A stretch of 5,949 nt of DNA, from assembly GCA_013360825.1 (NCBI GenBank), contig JABWAY010000257.1, forward strand, positions 1 through 5,949, in the 5' to 3' direction. This document shows positions 1 through 5,750 of the stretch, one piece after another. The notes under the pieces were generated by a model, which did not search any database, was not told where the DNA came from, and saw only the letters and a program-made list of their open reading frames with translations. Position 1 is the first letter of the stretch, and each line of letters starts with the position of its first letter. The position numbers and the translations under genes were made by a program. This DNA is from Candidatus Brocadiia bacterium. Its GTDB lineage: Bacteria; Planctomycetota; MHYJ01; WSZJ01.

Positions 1-480
1 CCCCCCGCAAACGCGAACGTCGCGCGACCGGAGCGGCGCCGAAGCGCGGCGGCACGAGCCCATTGCCGCCTCGCGCGCTTGCCTGACCGCTTCCGCCTCG
101 TGATGGGCGACCTCGGCCTCGAGCAGCCCAGTGACCGCGAAAAAGCACGTTCGCTTGCGGAGCTGGTCGATCTCCTGCCGAGCGTGCCAGGTGGCGTACC
201 GGATGCAGGCCAGCTTCTGTGTACGTACCCCGGTGATGGCAAGCGGCCAGCTTCCTGCCCCTCCTCAGCTGCCTCCGTGCGCCTAGAGTGCGAGAGGCGG
301 CCGTTGGCGCAGGATCGGGAACTCCTCGCTGGCGACTGAGGGGGAGCAGGTCAGCGGGCGATGAGCGTGCCACCCGCGGCCACATGGAGGTGGTGCCGCT
401 GTCTGCATTCTGCATTCGACGCGCGCTGTCCCTTCTGCGCGATAGCGGGAAGCGGCGGTCGGCGGTACCCTGACCCAGCG
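1..480. other. Left-edge region without a secure gene; possible partial minus-strand CDS
   Basis: Two codon-aligned antisense frames are open here. The plus frame is open from base 1 to a stop at 337-339. The minus frame is open from just inside a stop at 265-267 to the window edge. Over roughly 79-240 my hand count of wobble-position GC is about 81% for the minus frame and about 69% for the plus frame, which mildly favours minus. The minus reading also gives a helix-like stretch (…HARQEIDQLRKRT…, LLEAEVAHHEAEAVRQARE). It has no ATG, GTG or TTG start before an ATG at 63-61, so it may be a decayed gene or one begun in another frame. No protein family is recognised. From 340 to 480 I see nothing beyond the leader of the next gene. 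Confidence 0.25.
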
Positions 481-1344
481 ATGTCCAATCCACCAGGAGC
501 AGACGACGAGCGAGGCGTCCCACCGGCGACGACGGCCGAGGAGGTCCGCAGTCGCCATGCCGCGAATCGCACAGCCTGGAATGAGGCCGCCGGGCACTAC
601 ACCCGCCGGCGCGAGGAAGATGTGGCGGCTCTGCGCGCCGGACGAAGCAGCATGCATCCGCTGGAACGGGCGAATCTCGGAGACCTGCGACTGTGGTGTC
701 GGCGAGCGATCCACCTCCAGTGCGCGTCGGGGAGGGATACCCTGTCTCTCTGGCTCGAGGGGGCGGCGGAGGTCGTCGGAGTGGACATCAGCGACGTGCA
801 CATCGCCAACGCTCGCCGCGCCGGGGAGGCCCTTGGCGCGCCGGCGACCTGGCTTTGCTGCGACGTCCTCGAGACTCCCGCGGAACTGGACGGGACTGCC
901 GATCTGGTCTACACGGGGAGGGGGGCGATCTGCTGGATTCAGGATATCGCGCTCTGGGCCTGCACGGTGGCGCGGCTGCTGAAACCTGGGGGCATACTTC
1001 ACCTCATGGAGGACCACCCTTTCCTGGGGGTAGTCGACGCCCGGAAGGGGAAGCTCTGCCTGCGCGACGAGGACTACTTCAAGGCCTCCGTGGCGTCGAA
1101 AGGCTGGCCTGCGTCCTACATCCCCGAGCTTTCCGGAGACACGAGAGATCAATCGTGGAAATTCGAACAGCAGTGGCCGATTTCGGCGGTGGTCATGGCC
1201 TTGCTCCACGCAGGTCTGACGCTGGAGGTTCTCGGGGAGCACCCGGTTGGATACTGGGACATCTTCCCGGGCGTCCCGGCGGAGGCGCTGCAGAAATTCC
1301 CGATGATCCTCACGTTGATGGCACGGAAGCCGGGGGCTCGTTGA
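481..1344 (+). CDS. Class I SAM-dependent methyltransferase
   Basis: A 287-residue predicted cytosolic methyltransferase with a Rossmann-like AdoMet-binding fold; the acceptor substrate is unknown. Motif I is IHLQCASGRDTLSL (residues 77-90), a variant of the HLQC-x-x-G-x-DTLS form typical of one uncharacterised methyltransferase family. The acidic residue after strand 2 is D102 in VVGVDIS, followed by D128 in CCDVLE. Motif IV is DLVYTGRGAICW (141-152), and LLKPGGILHLMEDHPF (166-181) is the usual post-motif strand and turn. The N-terminal AANRTAWNEAA and LRAGRSSMHPLE segments also match that family. The frame is open back to an ATG at 361, but those 40 residues are Cys/Arg/Trp-rich and unlike the family, so 481 is preferred although no clear Shine-Dalgarno sequence precedes it. 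It ends 128 bases before the YCII-like gene on the same strand. Family assignment is firm; the reaction is not. Confidence 0.9.
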   Translation: MSNPPGADDERGVPPATTAEEVRSRHAANRTAWNEAAGHYTRRREEDVAALRAGRSSMHPLERANLGDLRLWCRRAIHLQCASGRDTLSLWLEGAAEVVGVDISDVHIANARRAGEALGAPATWLCCDVLETPAELDGTADLVYTGRGAICWIQDIALWACTVARLLKPGGILHLMEDHPFLGVVDARKGKLCLRDEDYFKASVASKGWPASYIPELSGDTRDQSWKFEQQWPISAVVMALLHAGLTLEVLGEHPVGYWDIFPGVPAEALQKFPMILTLMARKPGAR

Positions 1345-1472
1345 GGTCCGCAGGGAGAGTCGATCAGGACGTTTCCTGCGCGAGAGATTGCCGGAAGAAA
1401 CCGTCGGAGCCGTGCGTAGCGTGGGTCGTGAACGCCTGAGTACGTGCGAACCCCCGTTTCAAGGAGCGGTCG

Positions 1473-1796
1473 ATGCGCCAGGTCTTTGCCTGCATCTGGA
1501 GGGCACACGAACCCGACGCGACTTTCAGCCAAGTGGAGTTCGAGAAACGCGTTCCTCGCTTGATGGTGTGGCTGAAGGGGCTCAAGGCTCAGGGGAAGCT
1601 CGTCGCCTGCGGCGGCGGAGGATTCTCGACTCACTCCGGAGGGCTGACGCTGATCGCGGCCGCTACTCCCGAGGAGGCGAAGGACCTCTCTGACGGGACT
1701 CCCATGAACGAGATCGGCTCCACGGAGATCCTCCTGTGGGACTGCTATTTCGCGGACTTGGTGCACACGGAGAACGAAGGGAAATTGAAGGCATAG
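1473..1796 (+). CDS. YCII-like (DGPF-type) small protein
   Basis: A 107-residue protein with the pattern of the YCII/DGPF superfamily, small ferredoxin-like alpha/beta proteins, mostly uncharacterised. Visible features are an opening strand (VFACIWR, residues 4-10), an amphipathic helix (EFEKRVPRLMVWLKGLKAQG, 22-41), the turn GKLVACGGGGF (41-51), a strand GLTLIAAATPEEAKDLSDG (57-75) matching the family's strand followed by a helix of the 'eAk' type, and a final strand TEILLWDCYFADL. The start is well supported: AAGGAG at 1461-1466 lies six bases before the ATG. The gene follows the methyltransferase on the same strand and converges with the minus-strand pair, whose last stop is 23 bases away. 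No catalytic role can be read from the sequence. The family call is moderate and rests on length and secondary-structure pattern. Confidence 0.7.
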   Translation: MRQVFACIWRAHEPDATFSQVEFEKRVPRLMVWLKGLKAQGKLVACGGGGFSTHSGGLTLIAAATPEEAKDLSDGTPMNEIGSTEILLWDCYFADLVHTENEGKLKA

Positions 1797-1819
1797 TCCG
1801 CAGGATCTTGAGGATCGCC

Positions 1820-2080
1820 CTACGACATGGCTTCCCGTTCGAGCCGCCGCCGGAGTCCGGAGAGCACCTCGCCAATCTCGCCGTGCGCCTTCTCCATGAC
1901 GGAGATGGCGCGTCGGAGCTGGTGCGCTGTCGTCTCCCCGGCCTCGAACGTCTCCGCGATCTCCCGGGCGACGAAGAGCGCGAGCGTGTCGCCAGCGGCC
2001 TCGCCGCGTTCATAGGAGTCGAGCACCGCGCCGTCAGGATAGGAGTCCGACGCGATCTTGATGAGGGTTCGCAGCTTCAT
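1820..2080 (-). CDS. Small hypothetical protein, 86 aa, second gene of a coupled pair
   Basis: Not recognised as a characterised family. The 86-residue product begins MKLRTLIKIASDSYPDG, then has a helix containing DTLALFVAREIAETFEAGET (residues 31-50) and a long charged amphipathic helix from 53 to 82 (HQLRRAISVMEKAHGEIGEV…LRRRLERE) that could form a helical bundle or coiled coil. There is no signal peptide or membrane segment. GC-rich wobble positions and a strong Shine-Dalgarno sequence (GGAGGGGG on the minus strand, within 2086-2093) support a real gene. The ATG directly abuts the TAG of the upstream gene (TAGATG), so translational coupling is likely and the two products may act together. 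The stop overlaps no neighbour; the YCII-like gene converges from the other side. Confidence 0.72.
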   Translation of the reverse strand: MKLRTLIKIASDSYPDGAVLDSYERGEAAGDTLALFVAREIAETFEAGETTAHQLRRAISVMEKAHGEIGEVLSGLRRRLEREAMS

Positions 2081-2341
2081 CTACACCCCCTCCGAGATCC
2101 GGAGAAGCACGAACTCCGTCAGCCCTCCCGCGCCCGCGTTCACTCCCCAGCGCCGAGCGGTGCCAGGCTTCCAGCCCGGAGTCGGTAGCTTGCAGACGCT
2201 GCACCCGCTTTCGCGTGCGCTGCGGAGCACCCTTGCCATCTCGCAGCGGACGTCGCGCTCGGACCCCTCGGTCGTCGTTTCCGGCTCGCTCTCAGGCTTC
2301 CCGTCCCAGCCGACTTCCTGCCTCAGGATCAGCGCCTTCAT
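2081..2341 (-). CDS. Small hypothetical protein, 86 aa, first gene of a coupled pair
   Basis: Not recognised. The frame is open upstream to 2608, but the start is placed at the ATG 2341-2339 because GAGAGGAGG (forward 2347-2355) lies five bases before it, while the longer N-terminus is Ser/Pro-rich and would overlap the divergent nuclease leader. The 86-residue protein starts MKALILRQEVGWDGKPE, a strand-like opening, then an acidic stretch rich in Glu and Thr, a helix (RDVRCEMARVLRSARESG), a CSVC motif (residues 48-51) and a C-terminal strand LTEFVLLRISEGV. One CxxC pair and one further Cys are too few to claim a zinc site. It is the same length as the following gene (261 bp each) but shows no convincing similarity to it. 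Its coupling to that gene is the best functional clue. Confidence 0.68.
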   Translation of the reverse strand: MKALILRQEVGWDGKPESEPETTTEGSERDVRCEMARVLRSARESGCSVCKLPTPGWKPGTARRWGVNAGAGGLTEFVLLRISEGV

Positions 2342-2606
2342 CACGTCCTCCTCTCTCGGCGTGGCTCCCACGCGCGTAGAGGACATGCACGCTCTGCTTG
2401 GGATGCAGATCAAGTCATATAGCGGAGATCCCAACGCGCGAGCCCGTCGCGGGGTGAGTTTTCCCGCGCCAGGGGTCTCTGGCGACAGCGCCGCGTCAGT
2501 CTCTTCAGCGGAACTTCGTGTACTCAGCGGCAGCTCCTCGTTTGATATGCTCCCTTGCGGAGAGGACGACTTTTCCGCCGCCATGATATTCCCTGGGAGG
2601 GGAGAC
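2342..2606. other. Divergent intergenic region
   Basis: This 265-base spacer separates the minus-strand hypothetical pair from the plus-strand nuclease gene and must hold the control signals for both. The ribosome binding sites are clear at each end: CCTCCTCTC at 2347-2355 for the minus gene and GGGAGGGGAG at 2595-2604 for the nuclease leader. AT-rich patches occur at CATATAGC (2416-2423) and TTTGATATG (2540-2548), but I could not pair either with a -35 element at normal spacing, so no promoter is called. Confidence 0.5.
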
Positions 2607-2732
2607 ATGAATCGCCTGCGCTTCTTCGTTCCGCTCTTGGCTCTCTGCCTGCTCGGTGGTCTGCGTTCCTAGGACAAGAAGCGTCCCGAGATTCCGAAGC
2701 CTGACTTCTCCAGCGATCCGCTCTGCGAGGTT
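2607..2732 (+). pseudogene. Severed leader peptide of the nuclease gene, ending in an in-frame amber stop
   Basis: An ATG at 2607 with a strong Shine-Dalgarno sequence (GGGAGGGGAG, 2595-2604, two bases from the ATG at its end and about eight from its core) begins a 21-residue peptide, MNRLRFFVPLLALCLLGGLR plus Ser. It is a typical Sec signal peptide or lipoprotein leader: a basic start, a hydrophobic core and a Cys in LLALC. It stops at TAG 2670-2672. The next 20 codons (2673-2732, DKKRPEIPKPDFSSDPLCEV) are in the same frame and run straight into the nuclease core, including the first core strand. This is therefore one gene interrupted by a single stop codon, not two genes. A CAG-to-TAG change would explain it. 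A sequencing error or stop read-through are alternatives. Confidence 0.8.
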
Positions 2733-3356
2733 TTGCGGGTCGTGGATGGCGATACGCTGCACGTGCTCCTGGACGGGAAGGACACCACGATCCGGCTGAT
2801 CGGCGTCGACACCCCAGAAACCGTCGATCCCCGGAAGCCGGTGCAGGAGTACGGCAAGGAAGCCTCGCAGTTCCTCAAGAACCTGGTCCAGGGCGAGCAC
2901 GTCTGGCTCATCTTCGACCGCGAGAAGGCGGACCCGGACAAGTACGGCTGGACGCTGGCCTACGTCCACCGGGCGCCTGACGGTCTTTTCGTGAACCTCG
3001 AACTCGTGCGGCAGGGGTACGGGTTCGCGTACACCAAGTACCCGTTCCAGCACATGGAACTCTTCCGGTACTACGAGAAGGCCGCGCGCGAAGCCGGGCG
3101 AGGGCTCTGGGGCCTGCCCTCCGCTCCGACGCCTGCTCCGGCTGCGGACCCCGCGAAGCCGGCGCCGCCGAAGACGCCGGAGAAGCCCGCACCGACCGAA
3201 GAGCAGTCAGTGACTGTGTACTCCACCGACACCGGGTCGAAGTACCACGCAGCCGGGTGCCGGTACCTGGCGAAGAGCAGCAACGCGATCTCTCTGAAAG
3301 ACGCCGTGGCACGAGGGCTCGGGCCCTGCAGCGTCTGCAAGCCGCCGTCGAAGTAG
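2733..3356 (+). CDS. Staphylococcal-type thermonuclease (SNase/TNase domain), probably defective
   Basis: The SNase (OB-fold, calcium-dependent phosphodiesterase) core spans about residues 2-127, counted from the TTG at 2733. It has VVDGDTL (metal-ligand Asp, residue 7), IRLIGVDTPET (Arg21, Asp26, Thr27, Glu29, matching SNase R35, D40, T41, E43) and NLELVRQGYGFAY. A Pro/Ala-rich linker (129-158) leads to a C-terminal module, TDTGSKYHAAGCRYL…GLGPCSVCKPP, with H172, C176, C199 and C202 suited to metal binding; this tail is common on bacterial nucleases of this type. Two defects stand out. An amber codon at 2670 separates the leader from the domain. DKYGW at residues 69-73 has Trp where SNase has catalytic Arg87; spacing from Glu29 is exactly 44 residues, as in SNase. 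The TTG start has no good ribosome binding site and would remove the first core residues. The family is certain; activity is doubtful. Confidence 0.85.
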   Translation: MRVVDGDTLHVLLDGKDTTIRLIGVDTPETVDPRKPVQEYGKEASQFLKNLVQGEHVWLIFDREKADPDKYGWTLAYVHRAPDGLFVNLELVRQGYGFAYTKYPFQHMELFRYYEKAAREAGRGLWGLPSAPTPAPAADPAKPAPPKTPEKPAPTEEQSVTVYSTDTGSKYHAAGCRYLAKSSNAISLKDAVARGLGPCSVCKPPSK

Positions 3357-3401
3357 GATCGAGCAGTCCCAAGGCGGCTGGTCCTTCTCTGGCGAACGGC
3401 C

Positions 3402-3743
3402 TCAAGCAGGTGAACCTGGCGCGCGTGGTGCATCGCGCTGCAGATACACGCGTGCAGGTCGCAGCGAGAACGATACGCCAGGCAGGCTCCGGAGGACCGC
3501 GCCGACGAACGCGCTCCGATACCCGACCTCACGTTTGTCGATCTTGATGCTGCCCTCCTGAAGCAGGCGGTCCAGGGCACGCTGGACCTGGGCGACTTCG
3601 ACCAACTCGCCTCCTGGGCTCCTGGCTGTTCCCACTCGGACCAAATCGGCCTCGATCCCGAGCACCTGGTTCGTCTTCCCGGAGAGCGTGGGGATCGACC
3701 GACCAACGAGGTCTCGGAGAATGACTGCTGCGTCCTGTTCCAT
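3402..3743 (-). CDS. Stand-alone protein resembling the ScoMcrA-type N-terminal head domain
   Basis: A 113-residue protein. Key stretches are LVGRSIPTLSGKTNQVLGIE (residues 12-31), LVRVGTARSPGGELVEVAQV (34-53), then a helical segment QRALDRLLQEGSIKID and GYRSAFVGAVLRSLPGV (74-90). From memory of the family this matches the head domain at the N-terminus of ScoMcrA-like modification-dependent HNH nucleases and of other restriction-like proteins; I could not check this by search. Here the domain stands alone, with no SRA, sulfur-binding or HNH part in the window. ATG 3743-3741 is preferred because GGAGG (forward 3753-3757) lies nine bases upstream; the longer GTG start at 3854 falls inside a palindromic element and has no binding site. 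It is the last gene of the minus-strand block and converges with the nuclease gene, 45 bases apart. It could be a DNA-binding accessory protein. Confidence 0.72.
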   Translation of the reverse strand: MEQDAAVILRDLVGRSIPTLSGKTNQVLGIEADLVRVGTARSPGGELVEVAQVQRALDRLLQEGSIKIDKREVGYRSAFVGAVLRSLPGVSFSLRPARVYLQRDAPRAPGSPA

Positions 3744-3899
3744 GTCCGGTGGCCTCCGTTGACTCGGTTCGCGTGGTGCGAAAATGGGATGCGGCATTTC
3801 TGAGCCTCCGGCCTTGGCGGCGCATCCTCCCTGCCTTGCGACCGGGTCAGGCACCCGTATTGTGATTCAGCGGTGTCAGGGACCTCCCGGAGCAGTTCT
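3744..3899. other. Intergenic region between the repeat-protein and head-domain genes
   Basis: This 156-base gap follows the stop of the helix-turn-helix array gene on the minus strand. It holds the ribosome binding site of the head-domain gene (forward 3753-3757) and, at 3840-3884, the palindromic REP-like pair described separately. No promoter with recognisable -35 and -10 elements was found. Confidence 0.45.
3840..3884. repeat. REP-like palindromic pair
   Basis: CGGGT (3843-3847) and ACCCG (3853-3857) form a perfect inverted repeat around CAGGC. Fifteen bases further, GGTGTCAGGGACC (3872-3884) nearly repeats the core GGGTCAGGCACC (3844-3855). Such GGTGTCAGGCACC-type palindromes recur as REP-like elements in many bacterial genomes. 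The first hairpin lies just after the array gene on the minus strand and could also slow or end its transcription, but no T-run follows, so it is not called a terminator. Confidence 0.4.
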
Positions 3900-4940
3900 T
3901 CATGGCGCCGCGATCCCGAGCCGTTTGCGCCGAGATCGGACTCCCTCCATCCCACGCCCGAGCCGACGCGCCAACTCGGTGTCCGGGAGTCTTCCGAGGA
4001 GCGCGTCTTCCTCCTTCGTCCACGGGCGCCAACCGTTGGGAGACACGATCCCGAGCTTTTTTCTGCGCGTGGCTACTGCCGTCGGCGTGCAGCCCAGCCG
4101 TCGCGCCACTTCGACATCGGTCAACTTCCCGAGGAGGCGATCCACCTTGGCGCTCCACGCGACGCGAACCGCCCCCGCAATCCCGAGGTGTCTCCGCCAG
4201 TACCTGACCACATGGAACTTGATGCCGAGCTGCTGGCTGACTTCCGCGTCTGTCAGGTTCCCGAGGAGAGCGGTCTCCGCCTTCGACCACCGGCGCGCGA
4301 ACCTCCCGCGTCGTTTCCCGAGTTCCAGGCGCTTGCGCACGACCGCCTGCACCGAGATGTCGAATCGCCGGGCGAGGGCGAGGTCGGACAGCGCGTCGAG
4401 CGCCTCGAGCATGGAGCGTGTCCACTGAATGGGGCGCGTCGCCGCGACAAGCGGCGGGATTCGAAGCGCGTTCCGCTGCCAGCCCACGAGCTTCACGGAA
4501 ATGCCGAACTTCCGCGCCAAGCTGTAGTCCGAGACCTTGCCGAGGAGTTTGAGCGCGGCAGGGGGCCATCGGTATCCAGGCCGGGTGGCTTCCGTGTAGG
4601 CCGGAATCCCGAGTGCTCGGCGCTTGTACGAGACCGCGCTCTTCGATAGGCCGAGCTCGAGTCCGACGTTGCGGTCGGACTCAGTCCCAAGCTGAGCGAC
4701 CATGGCGCTGGTCCAGCGGGTGGCGCTGCTCTGGCGCTGGAAGGCAGGAATCCGCCGCCGGCGGCGCTCATCGAAGACGGCACGGCTCGAGATCCCGGCG
4801 CGTTTGGCCAGCTCCGCATCCGGCAGCCGCCCCAGGAGGCGGGCGAACTTCGGCGGCCAGGGGAACGCGTTCGTGGGCTTGCGCGGTGCCTCTCCGCGGG
4901 CCAGCGGAACGCGTATCGGCCGATGCTTGAAGCCTGCCAT
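3900..4940 (-). CDS. Modular DNA-binding protein made of seven tandem helix-turn-helix (Myb/homeodomain-like) units
   Basis: A 346-residue basic, cytosolic protein built almost wholly of degenerate repeats after a 27-residue arginine-rich N-terminus. Each unit opens with Trp at residues 28, 76, 125, 173, 218, 262 and 307. The consensus is W-(T/S/P)-x5-LLG-x-L-(S/T/P)-D-x-E-(L/V)-ARRLG-x4-AV-x3-RR-x2-LGI, that is, a helix, a second helix and a putative recognition helix. The last unit, WTKEEDALLGRLPDTELARR, is closest to a Myb/SANT-like start. There is no nuclease, transposase or other catalytic domain. The start at 4940 has AGGTAGGA upstream with nine-base spacing. It begins 27 bases after the integrase stop on the same strand, so co-transcription is likely. 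A transcription regulator, a structural DNA binder or a targeting partner for the recombinase are all possible. The repeat architecture is plain in the sequence; DNA binding is inferred from the fold pattern. Confidence 0.9.
   Translation of the reverse strand: MAGFKHRPIRVPLARGEAPRKPTNAFPWPPKFARLLGRLPDAELAKRAGISSRAVFDERRRRRIPAFQRQSSATRWTSAMVAQLGTESDRNVGLELGLSKSAVSYKRRALGIPAYTEATRPGYRWPPAALKLLGKVSDYSLARKFGISVKLVGWQRNALRIPPLVAATRPIQWTRSMLEALDALSDLALARRFDISVQAVVRKRLELGKRRGRFARRWSKAETALLGNLTDAEVSQQLGIKFHVVRYWRRHLGIAGAVRVAWSAKVDRLLGKLTDVEVARRLGCTPTAVATRRKKLGIVSPNGWRPWTKEEDALLGRLPDTELARRLGRGMEGVRSRRKRLGIAAP
3903..4859 (-). repeat. Seven protein-level tandem repeats of about 44-49 residues
   Basis: Units begin at the Trp codons whose first bases are 4859, 4715, 4568, 4424, 4289, 4157 and 4022. 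Spacing is 48, 49 and 48 residues for the first three steps, then 45, 44 and 45. The first three units share a longer proline-containing linker (…RIPAFQ, …GIPAYTEATRPG, …RIPPLVAATRP); the later ones have short linkers. DNA identity between units is low, so the repeats are old or diversified and not recent duplications. Confidence 0.88.
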
Positions 4941-4967
4941 CGCGGAGAATCCTACCTCACGCGCCGC

Positions 4968-5750
4968 CTACATCGCCGCCATCGCCTCCGCCACCCGCTC
5001 GTCGGCGACCCGTGCGTACACCAGCGTCGAGGCCACACTCCGGTGGTCCATCGCGCGCTGGACGAGGAGCAGGTCCTTCGTCCTCGCGTAGAGCCGAGTC
5101 GCGAAGTCGTGCCGCAGCCCGTGGACGGTGAGGCGGCGTTCGACGCCAGCTGCGGTCAGCCAGCGGCGCACGATGACCTGGACCTGCCGGGATGAAAGGC
5201 GGCGCATCCTGCCGCTGAGGAAGAGCGCAGGGGAGAGGGAGGGCAGGGCTGCTCTCGCCGTCATCCAGGCTGCCAATCTTTGCCCGACGTTGTCCGACAG
5301 CGCCTTCCGAACTTCGCCGCCACCCTTGAGCGTTCGCGCCACCAGCCCGCGTCCTTCGATGCACACGTCAGCGGCGTCGAGCGCGACTACGCTGGCAAGC
5401 CGCAGCCCGGTGCCGAGCAGTACCGCCAGGAGTGCGGCGTCACGCTTCCCACGCCAGCCTTCGGCTGCGGCGAGGAGGCGGCCCAGGCGGGACCGCTCGT
5501 CGGCACTCAGGACCTCAGGGACGCGATGGTCGCGCCTGAACTTCAGCACGAGGGCTGGGTTCGTCGCGGTCATGCCAGCTTCGGTCAGGTAGCGGAAGAA
5601 CGCACGTAGCGACATCTTCACTTTGTCCACACTCGCTGCGCTCTTGGGTCGCCCTTCCTGGGTGTGGGTCACGCCATGCGAAGTGGCGAATCGGCAGAGC
5701 AGGGCTGCGTCAAGCCGGCGGACCTCATCGGGAAGCCGCTCGGACGTCAA
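4968..5750 (-). CDS. Tyrosine recombinase / phage-type integrase (Xer-like)
   Basis: The product cuts and rejoins DNA at specific sites through a phosphotyrosine intermediate. Counting from the TTG at 5750, residues 1-75 are the later part of the SAM-like core-binding domain (…KVKMSLRAFFRYLTEAGMTA, NPA) and 78-260 the catalytic domain. All active-site residues are visible: Arg117 in GTGLRLASV, Lys142 in TLKGGG, His210 and Arg213 in HGLRHDFATRL, His236 in MDHRSVAST and nucleophile Tyr245 in LVYARV. This 260-residue start is probably too short: the frame continues upstream with clear family sequence, and GGAGG is only three bases from the TTG, unusually close. Length with the extension is about 291, normal for Xer-like enzymes. 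It heads the minus-strand block and is followed after 27 bases by the helix-turn-helix array gene. Catalytic potential is strong; the target site is unknown. Confidence 0.92.
   Translation of the reverse strand: MTSERLPDEVRRLDAALLCRFATSHGVTHTQEGRPKSAASVDKVKMSLRAFFRYLTEAGMTATNPALVLKFRRDHRVPEVLSADERSRLGRLLAAAEGWRGKRDAALLAVLLGTGLRLASVVALDAADVCIEGRGLVARTLKGGGEVRKALSDNVGQRLAAWMTARAALPSLSPALFLSGRMRRLSSRQVQVIVRRWLTAAGVERRLTVHGLRHDFATRLYARTKDLLLVQRAMDHRSVASTLVYARVADERVAEAMAAM

Noticed and set aside
361..480. Longer methyltransferase starting at ATG 361.
   Set aside because: The extra 40 residues are Trp/Cys/Arg-rich, unlike the family, and the known family N-terminus begins after 481.
283..1242. A 319-residue minus-strand open frame.
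   Set aside because: It is the shadow of the methyltransferase gene, whose plus-strand translation shows all family motifs.
2670..2672. Genome-wide amber (TAG) reassignment as the reason for the in-frame TAG codons in the nuclease and before the integrase.
   Set aside because: Five genes here end in TAG at sensible positions (stops at 1794-1796, 1820-1822, 2081-2083, 3354-3356 and 4968-4970), so TAG is used as an ordinary stop.
3744..3854. Longer head-domain protein from a GTG at 3854.
   Set aside because: The GTG lies within the palindromic element without a ribosome binding site, while ATG 3743 has GGAGG nine bases upstream and directly precedes the conserved part.
3784..4649. Long plus-strand open frames opposite the HTH array gene.
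   Set aside because: They are antisense to a clear repeat protein, have low-complexity Arg/Ser/Pro composition and no family signal; long antisense frames are expected in GC-rich coding DNA.
3903..4859. CRISPR array or DNA-level tandem repeat.
   Set aside because: The periodicity is only at protein level; unit lengths vary and DNA identity between units is low.
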